Assembly (NCBI GenBank): GCA_023436305.1
Contig: JAEZJQ010000002.1
Span: 1-20,415 of the forward strand
Reading direction: 5' to 3'
Source: Bacillota bacterium
Lineage (GTDB): Bacteria; Bacillota; UBA4882; UBA8346
Length of the DNA: 20,415 nt
Positions 6,648 through 15,700 of this stretch are shown in pieces. The notes beneath the pieces are model-generated. The model did no database searches. It was not told the origin of the DNA and saw nothing but the letters and a program-made list of their open reading frames with translations. The position numbers were made by a program, and so were the translations under genes. How positions within the stretch are numbered: position 1 is the first letter of the stretch; each line of letters opens with the position of its first letter.

Positions 6648-9600
6648 TTATAGAACCCCTTCTTCTTCATTGCCGTTGTTTTGGGTTGCTTGAACATCCT
6701 GGGCCGCCCAGCGGTATGTTTCAATAAGTTCCGCGATTTCAGCAATGGTTGATGTATCGAAAAGATTTCGCAATGGCACCTGAATTTGAAAGATCCGGCT
6801 CAACTCGTTGGCAACGGCCGCGGCCAATAATGAATGGCCACCCAGTTCAAAGAAATCATCGTAAACTCCGATCCGATTGAAACCTAAAATATTTTGCCAA
6901 CAGGATACGATAACTTGTTCCGTTTCATTCCGGGGGGCGGTATACGGAACCGCCAAATCCGGGCGCGGCTTTTTCGGAGCCTGATCCGTTTCTTGATTGA
7001 ATGTAGCCGCCGCTTCCGATGCTCCCGGTTGTTTCACCGTAATCCCGATAGTGGGATTTTCCACTTTAAATCCGGTGGTAGCCGAATATCGCTTGCAAAA
7101 CTCTTCCAACTCCGTCCGGAACCGTAAAGCTTGTTCCAATTGTTCCTTTTGCTCTCGCGTATCCAGTCCGTTCTCTCCGGGACTTATATTGAACGACACC
7201 GAAAGCTTTTCCATCGTAAAACCGGGATCATTCAATAGCTTGTCAACATCAGCGCCGGCCGATATTTGGAGTTCCTTGCCTTCCATGCGCTTTTTATTCT
7301 TTTTCGGCTCGATCCAGTATCGCTCCCGTTCAAACGGATAGGTAGGCAACGGAATCCGGCGCCGTTTCTCACCGGCGTATAACTTAAACCAATTCAGCTT
7401 GCCTCCGGCAAGCCAGAAATGCCCGATACCTGAAAACAGAATTTGCTGATCGGATTGATTTTCATCCCCGCAGCGCATGGTGGTAATTACCGTGGGAGTA
7501 GCTTGAGTTGAAGCCACCGCCGCCAGTGGTACTGTATCCTTCATCAGAGTATTTAAATCCCGTCCCGGGCCCATGGTAACCACAATTCGGTCCGAATCCC
7601 CGCTGATTTCGCGTAATCCCTCTTTATACATTGCCGCCAGTGGCAACCGGCGCATCCAATAATCCGGATCAACCGCTTCGGATCCGGTGATCCGGGTTCC
7701 AGTAACTGTTGAAATAAAAGGTATTTTAGGTTCCCGCAGCGAATTTGAACTCATTTTTTGCCGCAAAACCGTCTCATCCGCCGATACCAACAACAAAGCG
7801 TCTTCCAGGGAGAAAACACCGGCCAGGCAAGCAGCCACATATTCCCCTACATCCTTACCCATCATTAACCCTGGCTCCACTTCCCATTCCAGCCATAATT
7901 TGGCCAAGGCATAGTCGATGACAAACGTTAAAGCCCGTTGAATACCCGGTTGGCTAAATTGGGCTTCGGCGGTTCCCATTTGGGAAGAGTCCGGATAAAT
8001 GATTGACCGTGGATCCATCTTCAACAGCGGCGCCAGAATTTCGAAACACCGATCCACTTCCTTGCGGAAAGTAGGTTCGATTTGATATAATTCCCGCCCC
8101 ACATTGATATAGCCCGCTTCTGCTCCTGAAAAGAGGAATACCACTTCAGGTTCCTTGGGTTTATAGAAACTGGTTGCCACATCGGTTGGTTGTAAAGAAG
8201 TCAATTTGGCGGTCAAATCTTGCAAGTCGCGGCAAACCAACATCCGCCGGTGGTTAAAACTGCGGCGCCCAACTTGAAGCGTGAAAGCCAAATCCGCCAA
8301 ATTCAGATCCGGGTTGTTTTTGCAGTGTTCCACCAGATTAAACGTCATCCGGTCAAGCGCTGTTTGAGTCTTCGCCGAAAAAACAACCAATTGCCAAGGG
8401 CGGTTGGATTTAGGGGAAGGCTTCAACGTAGGGGCCTCTTCAAGAATCACATGGGCATTGGTACCACCGATCCCGAATGAACTGACACCCGCCCGAAGCG
8501 GTGTTCCCTTGCCCTCCCACTTGGACAACGTTGTATGAACATAAAACGGACTATTTTCAAAATCAATCTTCGGATTAGGTATTTCAAAATTCAGGCTGGG
8601 GGGCAGTAAGTGGTGCTGCATCGCTAGAACCGTTTTAATTAGGCTGGCAACCCCTCCGGCGGTCACTAAATGCCCGATGTTGGTCTTCACCGAACCTACA
8701 CCGCAAAACTTTTTTTTCGATGTATAGGACCGGAATACTTTGGATAAAGCGGTAATTTCAATCGGATCACCCAAATTGGTCCCCGTACCGTGAGTTTCGA
8801 TATAAGAAATGGTTTCCGGATCCACTTCCGACATGGCGAGGGCTTCGGCGATACATTCCGCCTGGCCGTCCACATTGGGAGCCGTGAAGCTGTTTTTGGA
8901 CGAACCATCGTTATTTATGGCGGAACCTCGAATAACGGCGTAAATATAATCGCCATCCTCAAGCGCATCCTCCAGTCTTTTTAAAACCACCACTCCCAAA
9001 CCGCTCCCGCTGACGGTTCCGTTGGCCCGGGCGTCAAAAGCCCGGCAATGACCGTCGGAAGCTCCAATGCCTCCTTCTTGATAGAAAAACGCTTCATTAC
9101 GGGAGATTTGAAAACTGACTCCCCCGGCCAGGGCCAGATCACAGTTGTAATTGAGCAGATTCTGACAGGCCATGTGTATACCCACCATGGAAGAAGAACA
9201 AAGTGTATTCACATTCACACTGGGTCCGGTCAGATTTAATTTGTAAGAAACCCGGGTTGTCAGGAAGTCCTGGGAATTGGCGATCATAATTTTGAAAGTC
9301 CCGACATTTTGAACCAGTTCCGGATGGGAATTGATATTGCGAACCATATATCCGCTCAAGGCTGATCCGGCGTAAATGGCAATCCGGCCCTTATAAATAT
9401 CAGAATTATAACCGGCGCTTTCTAACACTTCCCAGGCGCACTCCAAAAAATGCCGGTGTTGCGGATCCATGATTTCGGCTTCCCGGGCCGAGTAATCAAA
9501 AAATGAGGCATCAAATTGGTCCATATCGTCCAAGATGGCATCAGCGGCCACAAATTTCGGATTATCCAACAGATAGTCATCAATCCCCATGGCCAATAAT

Positions 9601-9752
9601 TCTTCACGGTTGAAAAACTTGACCGACTCGACTCCGTTCCGGAGATTTTCCCAGAATTCGGCGGTATTTTTCGCGCCCGGAAACCTTCCATTCATTCCAA
9701 TAATGGCAATTGCTCCCGCTGGATTGGCAGTTTCCATATCGCTAACACTCAT
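6648..9752 (-). CDS. Type I PKS module KS-AT(degenerate)-carrier
   Basis: The protein has 1034 residues from an ATG at 9752, preceded by AAAAGGGG ten bases upstream. The KS (12-440) keeps Cys185, His321 and His361, but the usual TACSSS reads TLCSSS. The AT (536-745) is broken. The entry motif PGQGAQ reads SGAEAG, the nucleophile motif GHSxG reads GKDVG (Asp634 replaces Ser), and the segment that should hold HAFH is absent, with about 80 residues missing near residue 660-676 relative to the upstream AT. The KS-AT linker and the post-AT linker (PLPTYPFERERYW) are intact, which points to retained structure. A 120-residue spacer of unknown function, with a Glu/Arg/Lys-rich likely helix near 865-888, leads to a carrier (940-1012, GGHSL, Ser974). 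The C-terminus is acidic (NEEEGVL). There are no reductive domains. An intact frame argues against a pseudogene. Confidence 0.95.
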   Translation of the reverse strand: MSVSDMETANPAGAIAIIGMNGRFPGAKNTAEFWENLRNGVESVKFFNREELLAMGIDDYLLDNPKFVAADAILDDMDQFDASFFDYSAREAEIMDPQHRHFLECAWEVLESAGYNSDIYKGRIAIYAGSALSGYMVRNINSHPELVQNVGTFKIMIANSQDFLTTRVSYKLNLTGPSVNVNTLCSSSMVGIHMACQNLLNYNCDLALAGGVSFQISRNEAFFYQEGGIGASDGHCRAFDARANGTVSGSGLGVVVLKRLEDALEDGDYIYAVIRGSAINNDGSSKNSFTAPNVDGQAECIAEALAMSEVDPETISYIETHGTGTNLGDPIEITALSKVFRSYTSKKKFCGVGSVKTNIGHLVTAGGVASLIKTVLAMQHHLLPPSLNFEIPNPKIDFENSPFYVHTTLSKWEGKGTPLRAGVSSFGIGGTNAHVILEEAPTLKPSPKSNRPWQLVVFSAKTQTALDRMTFNLVEHCKNNPDLNLADLAFTLQVGRRSFNHRRMLVCRDLQDLTAKLTSLQPTDVATSFYKPKEPEVVFLFSGAEAGYINVGRELYQIEPTFRKEVDRCFEILAPLLKMDPRSIIYPDSSQMGTAEAQFSQPGIQRALTFVIDYALAKLWLEWEVEPGLMMGKDVGEYVAACLAGVFSLEDALLLVSADETVLRQKMSSNSLREPKIPFISTVTGTRITGSEAVDPDYWMRRLPLAAMYKEGLREISGDSDRIVVTMGPGRDLNTLMKDTVPLAAVASTQATPTVITTMRCGDENQSDQQILFSGIGHFWLAGGKLNWFKLYAGEKRRRIPLPTYPFERERYWIEPKKNKKRMEGKELQISAGADVDKLLNDPGFTMEKLSVSFNISPGENGLDTREQKEQLEQALRFRTELEEFCKRYSATTGFKVENPTIGITVKQPGASEAAATFNQETDQAPKKPRPDLAVPYTAPRNETEQVIVSCWQNILGFNRIGVYDDFFELGGHSLLAAAVANELSRIFQIQVPLRNLFDTSTIAEIAELIETYRWAAQDVQATQNNGNEEEGVL
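6651..6668 (-). other. Acidic C-terminal tail EEEGVL, candidate docking motif
   Basis: The last residues of the KS-AT0-carrier protein are NEEEGVL, following about 15 residues of low-complexity linker after the carrier. Short acidic tails ending in a hydrophobic residue are the known C-terminal partners of TubC-type (beta-hairpin) N-terminal docking domains, one of which starts the NRPS at 4806. The match is by type, not by a tested pairing. Confidence 0.55.
6939..7295 (-). other. Unassigned linker between the dead AT and the carrier
   Basis: Residues 820-938 of the KS-AT0-carrier protein match no PKS domain I recognise. The segment contains DVDKLLNDPGFTMEKLSVSF, then a charged, probably helical stretch (REQKEQLEQALRFRTELEEF), then a Pro/Ala-rich tail leading to the carrier. 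KS-AT-ACP modules without reductive domains usually have a shorter AT-to-carrier linker. It could be a simple spacer, a degenerate domain, or a contact site for an enzyme acting in trans. Confidence 0.5.
7518..8147 (-). other. Catalytically dead, truncated acyltransferase remnant (AT0)
   Basis: Compared with the intact AT at 12946-13833, the surrounding fold is recognisable: VVFLFSGAEAGYINVGRELY against IVFMFPGQGAQYVNMGLGLY, and EYVAACLAGVFSLEDALLLV against EYVAACMAGVFSLDQALILV. The catalytic serine codon is GAT (Asp) at 7851-7853. The stretch from LLVSADE jumps to KIPFISTVTGT, removing the region that forms the small subdomain and carries the HAFH histidine. Neither half of the Ser-His pair remains, so transacylation from malonyl-CoA by this domain is not expected. 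Confidence 0.9.
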
Positions 9753-9768
9753 ATCAGCTCATCCCCTT
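9753..9768 (-). promoter_or_regulatory. Ribosome binding site between the two PKS genes
   Basis: The stop codon of the first synthase (TAA at 9769) is followed by AAAAGGGGATGAGCTGAT and then the ATG at 9752. The AAGGGG core sits ten bases upstream of the start. The 16-base gap leaves no room for a promoter, so the genes share a transcript. Confidence 0.75.
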
Positions 9769-12700
9769 TTATAAATCGCGCCCACGCGCAAATTCCTTAC
9801 GTTCTCTTCGCTGTTTCAAGATCTCTTTTTGGCGATTCACCCGCTGGTTAACCTCGGTAAAAGCGGGTTCTGCTCCTTCTTCCTCATTATGGGTTAAATT
9901 TTTAGCTAAACTGGCAATGGTATTATATTTGTATAAATCCACCGCCGCCAGGTTGGTTTGAAATCTCTCTTTCAGTCTGGTATGAAGTTGAACCAGCAAT
10001 AAAGAATTTCCACCCAGTTCAAAGAAATCGTCATGGATACCAATGGTCTCAATCCCTAATAACTCCTGCCAGGTGGCGGCCAATTGTTTTTCCGTTTCAT
10101 TTTTGGGTGTTACATAATCATTTTTTAATTCCGGCCGGGCTTGAAGTTCTTTGATAACAGCAGTTTGCGCCAATTCCGAGGCAATTTCCGCCTGTCCGGC
10201 CGAGTTGGCCTGGGCGATGACCGCCGGTAAATCCTTGGTGGAAACAATGATTTGCGGCTGGAAAGCGCTCCGGAATAGCCGCCGCCAGACTTCCAATCCT
10301 TCCGTAACGGTAATTCCTTCGTTTAAGGAATTTGGCTCCGGTGAATTCCATTCGGAAACCAAACCGGAGAGCCTGGCATCATCGAATGGATTGGCGGTAA
10401 TTGCCCGGTTTTTAAACTCCGACGCCGCCAGTTCGCCAACCAACTTCATGGCAAAGTTTTTAATGCGAACCAAACACCGGCCGCTTGGGTCTATAAAGTC
10501 CAGATCACAGGAGATAATCTCCGGCGTGTTGGAGCGCACATCTGTGGCGCCGGTATGAGCCAAACCTTTCGGATAACGGATGTGCCCATAAATTTTCCGA
10601 GTTAACGGCGCATTGATCACAATTTCTCCATAAGAAAGAGGTAAATAGTTGCCACCGGCAATTAACCGCAACGAACCGGTGAGCACATCCGACAACGCCG
10701 GATGGAAAGGATACATCATTAAATCATCATTAAACTCCGGACTCAATTCAGCCTCAACCAGAGCCTCCCCATGGCCCAGATCAATCCGGCCAAGAGACTT
10801 CCACCGTTTTCCAAAAAGAATGAAGTTCGTTTCCGGTTGCGCCTGATCCACGGCAAAAGTCATTGTTTGGAGATTACAGGCTTGCCGTAAAGCATCCGGA
10901 TTAGTCTGGATTTCGTTTTCGGTAGCCACATCCGGTCCCAACAGCGTCGCCTGAGCCCGGACATGCTCTTGCCAATAGGGACTGGCGGCCGTTTCCGGCT
11001 GGTAACGGCTGATAATCCGGACATCATAAACAGCTCCCCGCAATTGGATGATGATAAAAACATCCCGGATTTCGCGCTGATTTACCGTAAGCGGATTTAA
11101 GAAGAGTACGTCACTGATTTTAAGCGCTCCGTTCAATCCCATTGCCGCTAGTGAAGCCCGGATCATCTCCAAATAAGTCGTTCCGGCCACGGTCGGGATG
11201 TTAAACACCAAATGTTCGGATAAAACCCACAATTTTTCAGGACTGAATTCACTGGTAAAAACCGCTTTCTCTTTGGAAATCGTCAAGATTCTTCCCAACA
11301 ACGGATGATCCAGCCGGCCGGCGGATGGTTTCCCGTCGCCGGTTCCGGCCATCCCCACTCCCGGCCAGCGATCCCAGTTGATTGAAAGATAACGGGTACC
11401 GTGGAATGAATCATGAATTTGCGCGAAACTATCCAAAAATGCATTGGCCGAACAATAATCCACCTGGCCGAAACCACCGGTTATCGCATTGATTGAGGAA
11501 CAGCAGATAAAGAAATCAAGATTCTTGCCGCTTAACAATTGATGCATTACCAGAGTTCCGGTAATTTTGGGACGGAAAACCCGCTCTACAAAATCCCGCT
11601 CCTTTAATTGAATCATTCCGCCGCCCGGATTACCGGCGGCATGAAAGACCCCGTTGATTGGACCGAATTCGGTTTCCGCCCGGCGGATGACTTGCTCCAT
11701 TTGAGCCGAATCCGCCACATCCGCCCGGCCAACCATTATTTTCGCCCCCAAAGCCTGGCAGGACTGTAAAATATTGATTTTATGCGTAATATCATCGGTG
11801 GACGGATGATTTTCCAACCATTCCGACCAGTTTTCCGGAGCCGGAAAATCGGACCGCCCAATCAATAACAGTTTAGCCTGTACTTCCCGGGCCAGATATT
11901 CGGCGAGAACCAGTCCCAGTCCACCCAATCCACCGGTAATGATATAAACTCCGCCTTGTTTCAAAGGAATAGCCGGTGGATAATGCTTATTCGTATCCAA
12001 ATCAATCTTTATGGGTTCATATTTGACGGACCAGCGCCCGCCACCGCGATAAGCCACCACCGGTTCCGTTGATCCGGATTGAAACTCGCGCATCAACTGT
12101 TCAATTAAATTATTTTCAGCCGCCGTTCCCGGTTCCGGCAATACCAAATCAATACTCTGGCAATGAATGCCGGGATACTCCTGGCCAATCACTTTCACAG
12201 GCCCCAGTAAAGTAGCCTTCTCAGGACAGATGGCGCTTTCTCCAAAGATCTTATGCAGATTGTTGGACAGGATTTTCAGTTGTACCGGTTTGGCCAATGC
12301 TTGTTTACCCAAAGCTTGGGCCAGATATAACGAACTGTAAAACCAACGGTGGTTCATTCCGGTTCCTTCCACCGTCACCGGCAGTTCGGCGGCGGTGATT
12401 CCCCAGCAGTTGAGGATACCATCCGGCATTTGGCGTTCATTTTGCAATACCTGTAACAAACGCTCATAATCGGTGTCCAGTTCAGGATTGATGGTAAATT
12501 GATGGTCACCTGCGGCTTCAAAGGAGTGTCCGGCCTGTACCCGGATGACATTTTTGCCCATCTGCCGTAAACGTTCAGTAATTCCAAGGATTAACGAATC
12601 CGGCTCCCCGAAGATTAGCCAGTGATGAATGGCCGAATCGTTATGTTCCGGCATAACCCGTCCGTTTGATTGTTCCCAAACCGGAAGATAAAACCAGCCG

Positions 12701-15700
12701 GAAATATCCTTAACGCGCGCTATCTTATTGCCTGTTGATTCTCCGGATTTTTGTGCCTGAGGCCCCACGGCCCAGAAAGATTTGCTTTCAAAGGGATAAC
12801 CCGGCAAAGGAATCCGGCGCCGGTTTTGATTTTGGTTGAATTGAGCCCAATCGATCTTCACTCCCGATAACCACAACCGCCCCAAAGTAACCATTAAAAC
12901 TGCTTCATCCGGTTGGTCGTCGTGAATGTGGCGGAGCGATGAAAGGACTACCGGAGTGGTTTTGGCTTGGGATTGTTTCACCAATGAGCTGAGTGTATTT
13001 CCGGGACCTACTTCCAGGAAAATCCGCTCCCCATCGTTTAGCAATTCGTGAATCCCGGCCCCGAACCGGACGGTTTGCCGGAGATGAGTCGCCCAATACT
13101 CCGGACTGGTTGCTTCATTTTCCCGGATCCAGGTTCCGGTTACATTCGAAATATACGGGATAAGCGGCTTGCTGAACTTCGTCCGGCGAACCAGTTCCGT
13201 AAATTGCGTCAAGATTGGGTCCATCATCCAGGAATGAAACGCATGGGAAGTATGTAACCGGCGGCACGCAATTCCCTTAGCCTGGAGTTTAAGCTCCAAT
13301 TCATCGATGGCGTTGTTGGAACCGGAAATAACATTGAGTTTCGGCGCGTTGGCGGTGGCCAATGAAAGCTCATTGTTTAAATACGTTTGAATTTCCGGTT
13401 CGGAAAGCGACGCCGCCAGCATGGTCCCGGAAGGAAGTTGTTCCATTAGTTTTCCGCGGTTCGCCACCAAAATCAACGCCTGGTCCAGTGAAAAAACTCC
13501 GGCCATGCAAGCGGCTACATATTCTCCAATACTATGCCCGATCATGGCTTGAGGAATAATTCCCCACGATTGCCATAATTTGGCCATGGCATATTCGATC
13601 ACAAACAATGCCGGTTGGGTAATGGCCGTCCGTTTCAGTTGAGCGGCAGCCTCCGCTTCCAAGGCTGCTTCACCGGGATAGAATATCCGGTTCAGATCCA
13701 ATCCCAAATGTGGTTTTAAAAATGAGGCACAGTAATCAATGGTCGCACGAAATACCGGTTCTTCACGATATAATCCCAATCCCATATTGACATATTGGGC
13801 GCCTTGGCCCGGAAACATGAAGACTATTTTCCGGTTTCCGCCATCGTTTATTGCGGTAAGCATCCGTTTGGGGTCCTTACTTTCCAACACCGACACCGCA
13901 TCAGCAGTGGAACTCACCACCGCGATACGCCGGTGGTTTAATTCCCTGCGTCCTATTTGTAAGGTGTAAGCCGCATCGGCCATTTCCAGATCCGGGTTTT
14001 GACGGGCATATTGTACGAAGTTGGTGGTCATTTGTTCCAGCGCCGCTATAGTTTTAGCTGAAAACACCAACAGATGGTACGATTTTGTCGAATCGGAGGT
14101 ATGATCAGGTACGGGAGCCTCCTCCAACACCGCATGGACATTGGTTCCACCGATTCCAAATGAACTAACTCCGGCGCGGCGCGGACCAGTACCTTGATTC
14201 CACTCCGCCAGCCGGGTATTTACGTAAAACGGAGAATTTTTGAAATCAATCTTGGGGTTGGGAGTCTCAAAGTGCAGACTGGGAGGAATTCTCCGATAGT
14301 GTAACGCCAATACCGTTTTAATGAACCCGGCCACTCCGGCGGCCGCATCAAGGTGACCGATGTTGGTTTTGGCCGAACCCACGGCGCAAAATCCTTTTTC
14401 CCCGGTCTTGGTCCGAAAGGCTTGGGTCAATGCTTCAATCTCAATTGGATCTCCGAGTGGAGTCCCGGTTCCATGAGCTTCCACATAGGTGATGGTTTCT
14501 GGATTCACCCCGGCCCGGGCTTGAGCCTCCTCAATGACTTTGGCCTGCCCGTCAACCCGGGGCGCTGTATAACCAACTTTCAAAGCGCCGTCATTATTAA
14601 TGGCCGAACCTTTTAGCACCGCATAGACCGTATCCTTATCAGCCAAAGCGTCATCCAGCCGTTTCAGGGCAACAATCCCGATTCCGTTTCCGCCCACTGT
14701 TCCCCGGGCTGAAATGTCAAAAGCGCGACAATGCCCGTCCGGGGATAGAATCATTCCTTCCTGGTAAAGATAACCGGAATTTTGAGGCAACCGGATACTG
14801 ACTCCACCCGCCAGCGCCAGATCGCACTCGCCATTCATCAAGCTTTGGCAGGCCAAATGGATGGCCACCATGGAAGTGGAACAGGCAGTCTGGACCGTTA
14901 TCGCCGGCCCTTCCAGATTTAATTTATAAGCGGTCCGGGTTGCTAAAAAATCCTTGTCATTGCTAATCATGACTTGATAATCATCCGCCAAGGCGCCGGA
15001 ATTGTCTTGTAAATTTCGGAGATAGGTATTCATACCGGTCCCGGCAAATACCCCAATCAAACCTCGATATTTTTCCGGAGCATATCCGGCATTTTCCAGG
15101 GCATGTAATGCCTCTTCCAAAAAAAGGCGTTGCTGGGGATCCAAAATTACCGCTTCATTCGGATTATATCCGAAATAGGCCGCATCAAACTTTTCAATTC
15201 CTTCCAAAGCTCCCCAGGCTTTGACAAAATCCGGGTGATTCAATAAATCCGGGGAAACTCCCGCCGCTAATAATTCCTCATCGGTAAACCGGGAGATGGA
15301 TTCAACGCCGTTGCAAAGATTCTCCCAAAATTCATTGACATTCCGGGCCCCGGGAAACCTGCCGGCTAGACCAATAACGGCAATGTCCGAATTTTCCGTT
15401 TTCCGGCGCCGGATTTGAACAGGTTTGTCATGGATCTCCAGCGGCGCTCCACCCGATTGCTGCTCCAGGTATTTGGCCAAAGTGCTAATCGTAGGATACT
15501 TGAACAGGTCCAGCATCTCGATTTTAAGCTTCAGGGTATGCCAAATCTTGCTTTGGACCTGTCCCATAAGCAATGAATGGCCTCCCAGATCAAAGAAATT
15601 ATCCTGAACCCCGATTTGATCCAATCGTAATGTTTCCCGCCAAATCTGGGTAATGGTTTCTTCCATTGTATTGGATGGCTTCGCAAACTGCCCTTGAGGT

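Noticed and set aside
10151..10558. Plus-strand frame of 135 codons and a 136-codon one at 17115-17525
   Set aside because: Both are antisense to conserved DH/linker and C-domain coding sequence of the first synthase, and neither has a matching domain or a convincing start.
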